This document shows, piece by piece, positions 39,215 to 47,355 of a DNA stretch of 64,000 bases. The translations under genes were made by a program, and so were the position numbers. The stretch is from contig NZ_CP040018.1 of the NCBI RefSeq assembly GCF_005280255.1, positions 3,224,001 to 3,288,000 of the forward strand, written 5' to 3'. Numbering within the stretch: the stretch's first letter is position 1; each line of letters begins with the position of its first letter. The notes under the pieces were generated by a model. That model searched no databases and was not told where the DNA came from. It worked only from the letters and a program-made list of their open reading frames with translations. The DNA comes from Arthrobacter sp. 24S4-2 (GTDB taxonomy: Bacteria; Actinomycetota; Actinomycetes; Actinomycetales; Micrococcaceae).

Positions 39215-40626
39215 ATGCAGTCTGCATCCCCAACCCAGCCCGCAACCCAGCCGGCCCCCGGAAAACGCCGGCCAAGGCCGCCCTGGCATCCTTTCTCGGC
39301 AGCACGCTGGAGTACTACGACTTCTTCATCTACGGAACCGCAGCAGCGCTCGTGTTCCCGCACCTGTTCTTCCCCTCCGCGGACCCCGCCATCGGGCTGA
39401 TCGGAGCGTTCGCCACGTTCGGCGTCGCCTACGTGGCACGGCCGATCGGCGGCATGGTCATGGGCCATTTTGGCGACAAACTGGGACGGAAGAAGATCCT
39501 GCTGCTGACCCTTGGCATCATGGGCCTGGCATCACTGGGCATCGGGTTCCTGCCCACCTATGAGCAGCTCGGCGTCTGGGCGCCCGTTCTCCTCGTGGCC
39601 GGCCGGCTGGCACAGGGCTTCTCCGCCGGTGCGGAATCTGCCGGCGCCTCCACCCTTACGCTGGAGCATTCGCCCGAAGGCAAACGTGGCTTCTTCACCA
39701 GCTTCGTGATGACGGGCTATGCCTCCGGAATGGTGCTGGCCACCCTCGCGTTCATTCCGGTCACGGCGCTGCCACCGGAAGCGATGATGAGCTGGGGCTG
39801 GCGGATCCCGTTCTGGCTGTCCATCGTGGTCCTGGCCATCGCCTACTGGGTCCGGACGCACCTGGACGAGACGCCGGTCTTCGAGGAGGCCCAGGAGAGC
39901 CGCCAGGTCGCTCCGATGCCCATCAAGGAAGTGCTCCGTTTCCAGGCCCCTGACGTGCTGCGCGTCGTGGGCATGTCGATCATGTCCGTGATGCAGACCA
40001 TTTTCACGGTCTTCGGACTGGCGTATGCCACCTCCACCGCAGGTTTCGACCGGGCTTCCATCCTGACCGTCAACGCCGTCGCCATCGGCCTGTCCATGTT
40101 CGCCATGCCGCTGGCGGCAAAACTTTCGGACCGGATCGGCCGCCGGCCGCTGCTGCTCACGGCCGCCCTCGGATGCTCAGCCACCATCTTCCTTTACTTC
40201 CTTGCGCTGTCCACCGGCAACATCGTCCTGGTGTTCCTGGCCGCATTCCTGAACATGACCGTGCTCTACTCGGGCTTCAACGGCATCTGGCCCGCATTCT
40301 TCGCCGAGCAGTTCGCCGCTCCGGTCCGGTACACGGGCATGGCCCTGGGCAACCAGCTTGGACTGGTCCTCGCCGGTTTCGCGCCGATGATCGCCGGCAT
40401 GCTGCTGACCCCCGGCACCAGCGGCTGGGTTCCCGTGGCCGTCTTCGGCACGGTGTGCATGCTCATCGCAGCCGTCTCGGTCTTCTCCGCCCGTGAGACG
40501 TTCAGGACGCCGATCGGGGAACTGGGGGCTCCTTACCTGACCGGTACCGCACGCCGCCGGGACCTGGCCACAGAACAAAAGCTGCAACCGCAGGCCGCGC
40601 AGAAGCCAGGCGTGCAGATCCCATGA
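39215..40626 (+). CDS. MHS-family MFS transporter (frameshifted at 39255-39259)
   Basis: Proton-coupled uptake of a small acid, by relation to ShiA/ProP/KgtP-type transporters. ATG at 39215 with AAGGAG upstream. The frame breaks at a C5 run (39255-39259); one added base gives RKTPAKAALASFLGSTLEYYDFFIYGT, the MHS helix-1 signature, and continues to 40626 for 470 residues. About 12 membrane helices; loop 2-3 motif GHFGDKLGRKKIL, and GRLAQGFSAGAES. Unrepaired, the open frame from 39352 lacks the first helix. Last gene of the island operon and the probable substrate importer. Confidence 0.88.
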
Positions 40627-40859
40627 GTCCGACCCATTGCTCGAGAAGAACCAGCATGCGGCGAAGTACCAGCCGGCGCAACAAGTACCCCAGCCACTGG
40701 CCGGTCCACGTCACCGGGCTGGCAGAAGCCTGGCAGCCGCTGCCCCAGCCCGTTACAGCAATAGCCGGACAGGCACTTGCACCCGCACACCCTGCCGGCG
40801 ATGGCGAACTCACCGCCTCGCCCTGGATCGGCCTGCACTACGCGTCGGAAGGCACCTAG
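40623..40859 (+). CDS. Hypothetical small ORF downstream of the transporter
   Basis: 78 codons with an ATGA overlap with the transporter stop and a TAG that overlaps the convergent GNAT stop (CTAG). The product is basic at the N-terminus (RRTSMRRSTSRRNKY) and resembles nothing I recognise; no good ribosome site. It fills an otherwise empty 229-base gap, so it may be a decayed remnant or chance. Confidence 0.25.
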   Translation: MSPTHCSRRTSMRRSTSRRNKYPSHWPVHVTGLAEAWQPLPQPVTAIAGQALAPAHPAGDGELTASPWIGLHYASEGT

Positions 40860-41665
40860 CAGCCGGTCAGGTGCCGCTTCGGCCGTTCCTGCCGATAGTA
40901 GTAGCGGCCGGCTTCGCGGAACCCGGCCCGGGCATACAGGTCCCGGGCACCGGAATTGGCCGCTGTCACCAGGAGCCAGTAGCCGTACAGGCCTTGTGCC
41001 GTCCCCGCCGCCAGCAGCGACCGCAGCACCTTGTTTGCGTAGCCGCGGCGCCGGGCATCAGGCCGGGTGGCCATGCCGTACACGCCGCCCAAGCCGCCTG
41101 ACGCGCCGGAAGGAAGAGCAAGGCGTCCGACGGCGGCGGGCACGCCGTCGTCGTCCCTCACCAGTGCGTACAGCGACCGGCAGCCTTCGAGGATCCCGCG
41201 GGCAGTGGTGAGGGATTCCTCGTCACCGCGGCCGTCCACACTCCACCAAAGCCGCAGCCACTCGTCCGTCGGCTGTGCCGAGAGTTCGACGCCGGCGTCA
41301 GGCGCCGGCGCATCCCCGCCGGCACTTTGCACGAGGATCAGGGTCTCGGACTGGCGGGTGAAGCCTTCCTCATCGAGGACAGCGTTCAGCGCGGCACTCC
41401 GTGCATCGTCGAAGACCTGGAAGATCACGGGGAGCCGGCGGTTGCGGTACCAGGCCCGGGCATCCCGGAGCAGGGCCAGCCGCTGGGCCGGGGATTCATC
41501 CGGTTCCGAGCGCGGCCAGATCGAGTTGGCACGCTGGGTGACGCCGTCCGCGGCGCGAAGGACCCACCCGCCGGATTCCTCCCGGTCGGGAGCGGGCCAG
41601 GCGGCATCCATCGCAGCTTCAAGTTCCATTGCGGCTTCAACGTCTGGCAGGTCGGTGTTGGCCAC
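40856..41665 (-). CDS. GNAT-family N-acetyltransferase
   Basis: Acyl-CoA-dependent acetyltransferase of unknown substrate. 269 residues with two GNAT-like halves: the C-terminal one (about 150-260) has the acetyl-CoA loop with RPDARRRGYANKVL and the following LLVTAANSGARDLYARAGF segment; the N-terminal half (GGWVLRAADGVTQRANSIWP) is the divergent half seen in tandem GNATs. ATG start. It lies downstream of aspS beyond a hairpin. Confidence 0.85.
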   Translation of the reverse strand: MANTDLPDVEAAMELEAAMDAAWPAPDREESGGWVLRAADGVTQRANSIWPRSEPDESPAQRLALLRDARAWYRNRRLPVIFQVFDDARSAALNAVLDEEGFTRQSETLILVQSAGGDAPAPDAGVELSAQPTDEWLRLWWSVDGRGDEESLTTARGILEGCRSLYALVRDDDGVPAAVGRLALPSGASGGLGGVYGMATRPDARRRGYANKVLRSLLAAGTAQGLYGYWLLVTAANSGARDLYARAGFREAGRYYYRQERPKRHLTGC

Positions 41666-41686
41666 TTTGCTCCATCCTTGGTCAAC

Positions 41687-41724
41687 AGCAAGAGGCTCCC
41701 CGGTTGCCCGGGAAGCCTCTTGCT
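41687..41724 (-). terminator. Terminator-like hairpin between aspS and the GNAT gene
   Basis: Stem AGCAAGAGGCT (41687-41697) with AGCCTCTTGCT (41714-41724), extended inward by CCCGG/CCGGG around TTG. It is 20 bases past the aspS stop. The T4 tract lies on the plus-strand side, not the aspS side. Confidence 0.65.
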
Positions 41725-41743
41725 TTTGGTTAAGCCTGTTGGC

Positions 41744-43549
41744 TCAGTCGTCCTTCTTAGTGTTTTCTGCCGTTGGCGTTGCCGGCTTCTTGGCCTCAGG
41801 CTTGAAGTCCACGCCCGCCTCCTTGCGCTGCTGCGCGGTGATCGGCGCCGGAGCCGCGGTCAGCGGGTCGTAGCCGCCGCCGGACTTCGGGAACGCGATG
41901 ACGTCGCGGATGGACTCCACGCCGGCCAGCAGTGCCACAACGCGGTCCCAGCCGAAGGCGATGCCGCCGTGCGGCGGGGCGCCGAACTTGAAGCCCTCCA
42001 GGAGGAAGCCGAACTTCGTCTCGGCGTCTGCCTTGTCCAGGCCCATGAGTTCGAAGACGCGTTCCTGCACGTCGCGCTCGTGGATACGGATGGAGCCGCC
42101 GCCGATTTCGTTGCCGTTGCAGACGATGTCGTAGGCGTAGGACAGGGCCGATTCCGGGTCCTGGTCGAACGAGTCCATGAACTCGGGCTTGGGCGAGGTG
42201 AAGGCGTGGTGGACGGCCGTCCATTTGCCGGCACCAACGGCCACGTCACCGGAGGCGACTGCGGCGGCGGCTGGCTCGAACATGGGGGCGTCCACAACCC
42301 AGCAGAACGCCCAGTCGGCGGGGTTGATGAGGCCGGTGCGGTGCCCGATTTCAACACGGGCGGCACCGAGGAGCGCACGGGCCGGAGCCTTCTCGCCAGC
42401 GGCGAAGAAGATGCAGTCGCCGGGCTTGGCGCCGACGGCGTCGGCGAGCCCTGCACGCTCAGTGTCAATGAGGTTCTTGGCCACGGGACCGGCCAGCTCG
42501 CCGTCTTCCTTGTACAGGACGTACGCCAGTCCCTTGTGGCCGCGCTGCTTGGCGAACTCCTGCCAGGCGTCCAGGGTGCGGCGCGGCTGGGAGGCGCCGC
42601 CGGGCATCACCACGGCGCCAACGTACGGGGCCTTGAAGACGCCGAAGTTGGTGTCCTTGAAGAAGTCAGTCAGCTCTGTCAGCTCTACGCCGAAGCGCAG
42701 GTCCGGCTTGTCCGAGCCGTATCGCGCCATCGCGTCCGCATAGGTGATGCGCTGGATAGGCGTCGGGATTTCGACGTCGATCAGCTGCCACAGGGCTTTG
42801 ACGATGCTTTCGCCGAGCGAAATGATGTCATCCTGCTCCACGAAGCTCGCTTCGATATCCAGCTGGGTGAATTCCGGCTGGCGGTCTGCGCGGAAGTCCT
42901 CATCGCGGTAGCAGCGGGCGATCTGGTAGTACTTTTCGAACCCACCCACCTGCAGCAGCTGCTTGAAAAGCTGCGGGGACTGCGGCAGCGCGTACCAGGA
43001 ACCCGGCGCGAGGCGGGCGGGGACCACGAAGTCGCGGGCGCCTTCGGGCGTCGAACGCGTCAGGGTGGGGGTTTCGATTTCCACGAAACCATCCTTGTGG
43101 AGCAGTTCGCGTGCGATGCGGTTGGCTTCTGAGCGCAGGCGCAGGTTGCGGGCGGGGCCCGGTCGGCGGAGGTCCAGGTAACGGTGCTTGAGCCGCGCTT
43201 CCTCACCCACTTCAACGTGCTCGTCGATCTGGAACGGCAACGGGTCGGAGGTGTTGAGGATGGTCACCTTCTCGGCAATGACCTCGATCTGGCCGGTGGC
43301 CAGCGCAGGGTTTTCGTTGCCTTCCGGGCGCTGGGAAACGGTACCGATGATCTGCAGCACGTACTCGTTGCGGAGCCCGTGGAAGACCTCTTCTTCGCGG
43401 ACTACCACCTGGGCGACGCCGGACGCATCGCGAAGGTCAACGAATGCCACACCACCGTGATCACGACGCCGGCCCACCCAGCCGGCCAGGGTTACGGTTT
43501 GTCCAATGTGCTCGGAGCGAAGGGATCCGAGGTCATGTGTGCGCAGCAC
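41744..43549 (-). CDS. aspS: Aspartate-tRNA ligase (bacterial type)
   Basis: Charges tRNA-Asp (and possibly tRNA-Asn). 601 residues: N-terminal OB-fold anticodon domain (LAGWVGRRRDHGGVAFVDLRD), class II core with motif 2 RCYRDEDFRADRQPEF, the bacterial GAD insertion, and motif 3 GIAFGWDRV. The GTG at 43549 is chosen because AAAGG lies six bases upstream and it gives the family start MLRTHDLGSL; the longer frame to 43660 adds 37 unrelated residues. The last 20 residues are a Lys/Pro-rich tail. Confidence 0.96.
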   Translation of the reverse strand: MLRTHDLGSLRSEHIGQTVTLAGWVGRRRDHGGVAFVDLRDASGVAQVVVREEEVFHGLRNEYVLQIIGTVSQRPEGNENPALATGQIEVIAEKVTILNTSDPLPFQIDEHVEVGEEARLKHRYLDLRRPGPARNLRLRSEANRIARELLHKDGFVEIETPTLTRSTPEGARDFVVPARLAPGSWYALPQSPQLFKQLLQVGGFEKYYQIARCYRDEDFRADRQPEFTQLDIEASFVEQDDIISLGESIVKALWQLIDVEIPTPIQRITYADAMARYGSDKPDLRFGVELTELTDFFKDTNFGVFKAPYVGAVVMPGGASQPRRTLDAWQEFAKQRGHKGLAYVLYKEDGELAGPVAKNLIDTERAGLADAVGAKPGDCIFFAAGEKAPARALLGAARVEIGHRTGLINPADWAFCWVVDAPMFEPAAAAVASGDVAVGAGKWTAVHHAFTSPKPEFMDSFDQDPESALSYAYDIVCNGNEIGGGSIRIHERDVQERVFELMGLDKADAETKFGFLLEGFKFGAPPHGGIAFGWDRVVALLAGVESIRDVIAFPKSGGGYDPLTAAPAPITAQQRKEAGVDFKPEAKKPATPTAENTKKDD

Positions 43550-43576
43550 AGCGTACCTTTCAGAAGGAAGACAGAG

Positions 43577-44905
43577 ATGATGTTGAATGGGACCGTTACG
43601 GGAACAGCCCCGTTCGAGTTTACCCGTTGGAGAGGCTTCCCTTCCGCCATGCAGACCCATCAGCGGCTTCAGCGCCGGCTCGGCGTGTTTGACGCCACCG
43701 CCATCGGGCTCGGATCCATGCTCGGTGCCGGAGTGTTCGTCGTCTTCTCCCCCGCCACGGCCCTGGCGGGTCCGCTGATGGTTGTCTCAGTGGTTATCGC
43801 CGGCGCCATTGCCTACTGCAACGCCGTGGCATCCGCGCAGCTGGCTGCCAAGTACCCCGCCAGCGGAGGCACGTACATCTATGGCCGGAAACAGCTCGGC
43901 GAATGGCCGGGATTCATCGCCGGCTGGGGCTTCGTCACCGGCAAAACGGCATCGTGCGCGGCCATGGCACTGACCTTCGGCCATTATCTGGCACCGGCCT
44001 ACGCCACGCCCTTCGCAGTCGCTGCGGTTGCACTGCTCACCGCCGTCAACCTGATGGGCATCACCCGCACCGCCTTCCTGACGAGGATCCTGCTGGGGCT
44101 GGTCCTGGCCACACTGGTGTTTGTGACCGTGGCGGGCATCGCGGGGCCGCATCCGGAACCGGCCGGTCCCGGGGAATCCGTTGGCAGCGCCTGGGGCATC
44201 CTCCCCGCGGCCGGGCTGATGTTCTTCGCCTTCGCCGGGTACGCCCGGATCGCCACCCTGGGCGAAGAAGTCAAGGATCCGGCCCGTAATATTCCGCGGG
44301 CCATCCTTGCAGCGCTGGCGGCTGCCTTCGTGATCTACCTGGGACTGGCCGTGCTGCTGCTCTGGCACCTGTCCCCGCAGCGATTGGCCGAATCCCTGTC
44401 ACCGTTACTGGACGCCGTGACCTCGTCCGGCCTGAGCGCCGGCGTCCCGCTGGTGCAGGCCGGCGCGGCCGCGGCCTGCCTGGGCGCCCTGCTGGCACTC
44501 ATCACCGGGGTGGGCCGCACCGCGATGGCGATGGCGAGGGAACGGGACCTGCCGGCACCCCTGGCCCGGGTGGCTGGCCGGCACACTGTCCCGTTCATCG
44601 CGGAGCTCTCAGTGGCCGCTGTAGTGATCGCGCTGCTCCTGACGGCGGACGTGCTGACCGTGGTGGGCTTCTCGAGCTTCGGCGTGCTGATCTACTATGC
44701 CGTCACGAACGCCGCCGCATTCACCCTGGCCCAGCGGCCAGGCAGCGCGCCCAGGTGGCTGAATGCAGCCGGCTTCGTTGGCTGCCTGCTTCTGGCCGGC
44801 ACCCTGCCGATCGCTTCCGTGGCGGGGATGGCCGCCGTGCTGGCAGCCGGAGTGGCCGGCCGGTTCCTTGTGCTGCGGCTACGGAAGCTGCCGCCTAGGA
44901 CTTGA
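43577..44905 (+). CDS. APC-family amino acid permease
   Basis: Predicted proton-coupled amino-acid transporter. 442 residues, about 12 membrane helices; the unwound helix-1 motif GLGSMLGAGVFVVF is near residue 50 and helix 6 reads FFAFAGYARIATLGEEVKDP. The ATG at 43577 has AAGGAAG eight bases upstream, but the ATG at 43649 (MQTHQRLQRRLGVFD) gives a more typical N-terminus and leaves room for promoters; the start is uncertain. Divergent from aspS. Its end overlaps the convergent hisS stop by 11 bases. Substrate unknown. Confidence 0.88.
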   Translation: MMLNGTVTGTAPFEFTRWRGFPSAMQTHQRLQRRLGVFDATAIGLGSMLGAGVFVVFSPATALAGPLMVVSVVIAGAIAYCNAVASAQLAAKYPASGGTYIYGRKQLGEWPGFIAGWGFVTGKTASCAAMALTFGHYLAPAYATPFAVAAVALLTAVNLMGITRTAFLTRILLGLVLATLVFVTVAGIAGPHPEPAGPGESVGSAWGILPAAGLMFFAFAGYARIATLGEEVKDPARNIPRAILAALAAAFVIYLGLAVLLLWHLSPQRLAESLSPLLDAVTSSGLSAGVPLVQAGAAAACLGALLALITGVGRTAMAMARERDLPAPLARVAGRHTVPFIAELSVAAVVIALLLTADVLTVVGFSSFGVLIYYAVTNAAAFTLAQRPGSAPRWLNAAGFVGCLLLAGTLPIASVAGMAAVLAAGVAGRFLVLRLRKLPPRT

Positions 44906-46240
44906 GGACGCGGACGTGAAGGTCCTCGTCCGACGGCGCCCAGGTGGCCGGATCGGCGTCGGCCTGTTCGCCTGAGCGGATGTCCTTGACCTGGTGCTTG
45001 CCGTCGTCGTCCGTAAACCAGACGAAAGGGATCCCGCGGCGGTCGGCGAACTTGATCTGCTTACCGAACTTCTCGGCTTTGGCGGCCACCTCCGTGGAAA
45101 TCCCCCGGCCGCGCAGCTGGGCGGCAACGTCCTGCGCCGCCCCCAGCTTGCGTCGTTGTTCAAGGCGACGAGCACTGCCGTGGGCACCGAACGGGTGGCC
45201 TGGGCCAGGTCCTGGCTCAGGATCCTGGAGACGAGGCGCGTCACGCCGATGGACAGGCCAACACCGGGGAACTTGCGGTTGCCCTTGCTCGCCAGGGCGT
45301 CGTAGCGCCCGCCGGAGCAGATGGAACCGAGCTGTTCATGCCCCACCAGGACGGTTTCCACCACGGTTCCGGTGTAGTAGTCCAGGCCGCGGGCGATACT
45401 GAGGTCCGCCACGACTTTGCCGGGCGCACGCAGCACGGCTGCAGCAATGACCTGCTCCAGCTCGTTCAGGCCCTCCTCGAGCAGCTCGTCCTTGACGCCC
45501 AGGGCACGGACCTTGTCCACGAAGGACGTGTCCTCTGTGCGGATGCCCGCGAGGCTGAGCGCGGCCTGCGCCTGCTCCTCGGTGGCCCCGAGTTCGGTCT
45601 TCAGCAGTTCGGCCACCTTTGCTGCGCCGATTTTCTCGAGCTTGTCGATGCTCCGCAGCACGCCGGCCGTGTCCGTTAGGCCAATGCCGCGGTAGAAGCC
45701 TTCGGCCAGCTTGCGGTTGTTGATGCGCAGCCGGAAGTCGGGAATCGGCAGGGCGCTCAGGGCCTCGGCGATTACCAGCGCGATTTCTACGTCGTAGCGG
45801 AACGCCAGTTCGCCGTCGCCCACAATGTCGATATCCGCCTGGGTGAACTCACGCGCGCGACCTTCCTGCGGACGCTCGCCGCGCCAGACTTTCTGGATCT
45901 GGTAGCGGCGGAACGGAAACGCGAGGTAGCCGGCGTTCTCGACGACGTACCGCGCGAACGGGACCGTGAGGTCGAAGTGCAGGGCCAGGGAGTGGTGGTC
46001 GCCCTTGGCGGCTTTGGATTCTTCGCCTTCGTCGTCCTGCAGGCGGCTGAGTCCGTACACCTCTTTGTCGATATCGCCCTTACGGAGGAGCTGGCCGACC
46101 GTTTCCACAGCGCGGGTCTCGATTGAGGAGAAGCCGTGCAGCTCGAAGACGCGCCGCAGGGTGTCCAGCACATGCAGCTCCACCAGCCGCTCCTCGGGAA
46201 GCCACTCGGGGAATCCGGACAGGGAGGCGGTGCGTGCCAT
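44895..46240 (-). CDS. hisS: Histidine-tRNA ligase (frameshifted near 45155-45160)
   Basis: Charges tRNA-His. ATG at 46240 (MARTASLSGFPEWLPEER) with GAGGAG upstream. Class II core, the HisRS signature LDYYTGTVVE, and GGRYDAL are present. After LVALNND the frame breaks; one base added in the GCAAG segment near 45155-45160 restores AKLGAAQDVAAQLRGRGI and the anticodon-binding domain through HVRVLKS, ending at 44895 (448 residues). As read, the ORF continues out of frame to 44879. The gene is essential and both frames are otherwise clean, so a sequencing deletion is most likely. Confidence 0.93.
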
Positions 46241-46493
46241 GGTGGATTTTCTCCTCAGGTAACAGACGGCTGGAATCCGCTGCCCAAAAATCCGATTCCG
46301 CCATGCGATCAAAAAGCGGCCGTAAAGGCGGGAGTCCAGCCAGTCATGCATAAACTATGTGCGGCAGTCAGTTTATGCTTTCGGCGGCTGCAACTCTAAT
46401 GGAGCGGCCGGAGCATCACCTGCCGCTTTGCTGCCGGACACCGGACGTCGCCTTTGGCCCGTCCGATGGACGGCCCGACAACCAGGAGGACTT

Positions 46494-47294
46494 TTGGCGG
46501 CCAGTTCACGGAGCGCCCGCGAGGCAAAGCGGCGCATCCTGCAGATGGAAGCGAAACGCGAGTTGCGGCGGCACCAGGAAAAACGCCGCAAGCGCGACAA
46601 CCTCATCGCTGCCGGTGCCGGTACCGCAGCGCTACTGCTCGCCGTCGTTCTTCAACTGACCGTCTTCTCCAGCAACCCCACGGAGGAAGAGTACGCCGCG
46701 GCGCAGGCAGGGCTGACCAGCCCGTCGGCGTCGCCGAGCACTCCGGCCACCAACGCCGCCAACATCCCCAAGCCCGAAACCGCGGCGGGCAAGGTTTTCA
46801 CCGGTGAGCTGAAACTGAACAGCGCCCCGCTGGGCGTTGAGCTGGACGGGACCAAAGCCCCGCAGGCGGCCGCCGTCTTCAAGTCCCTGGCCGACGAGAA
46901 CTATTACAACGGAATCAGCTGCCATCGGCTGACCACCGGCGAGACCTTCGGAGTCCTGCAATGCGGCTCCAAGACCGGTGATGGCCAGGGCGATCCCTCC
47001 TACACCTGGGGGCCGCTGGAAAACACGCCGGCGGACAACAAGTATCCTGCCGGAACCATTGCAGTGGCACGCACAAGCGGCAACGCCTACGGCAACGGCA
47101 CCCAGTTCTTCATCGTCTACAAGGACACCGTCATTCCGGCGGATGAAGCCGGCGGCTACACCATTGTGGGCAAGGTGACGTCCGGCCTGGACGTAGTAAC
47201 CAAGATCGCAGCCGGCGGTATTAAGACGGGCGGAAGTGCAACAGACGGCGCACCTGCGGAACCAGTCACGATAGACTCGTTCTCTCTGAAGTAA
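46494..47294 (+). CDS. Membrane-anchored cyclophilin-type peptidyl-prolyl isomerase
   Basis: Extracytoplasmic folding catalyst. The TTG at 46494 is preferred: AGGAGG lies four bases upstream, giving 266 residues; the longer frame to 46359 adds unlikely sequence. A basic N-terminus (REAKRRILQMEAKRELRRHQEK) precedes one membrane helix (about 36-58), a Ser/Thr/Pro linker, then the cyclophilin domain with SCHRLTTGETFGVLQCG and GNGTQFFIVYKD. The active-site segment differs from classic FHRV/FMIQGG, as in other actinobacterial PpiB-like proteins. It sits between hisS and rel, matching Rv2582 in M. tuberculosis. Confidence 0.9.
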   Translation: MAASSRSAREAKRRILQMEAKRELRRHQEKRRKRDNLIAAGAGTAALLLAVVLQLTVFSSNPTEEEYAAAQAGLTSPSASPSTPATNAANIPKPETAAGKVFTGELKLNSAPLGVELDGTKAPQAAAVFKSLADENYYNGISCHRLTTGETFGVLQCGSKTGDGQGDPSYTWGPLENTPADNKYPAGTIAVARTSGNAYGNGTQFFIVYKDTVIPADEAGGYTIVGKVTSGLDVVTKIAAGGIKTGGSATDGAPAEPVTIDSFSLK

Positions 47295-47355
47295 CCAGCC
47301 CCGGCCTACACGCTGCGGGTGCAGGTATTTCCCTCCAAGCGAAAGACTTTTAGCG

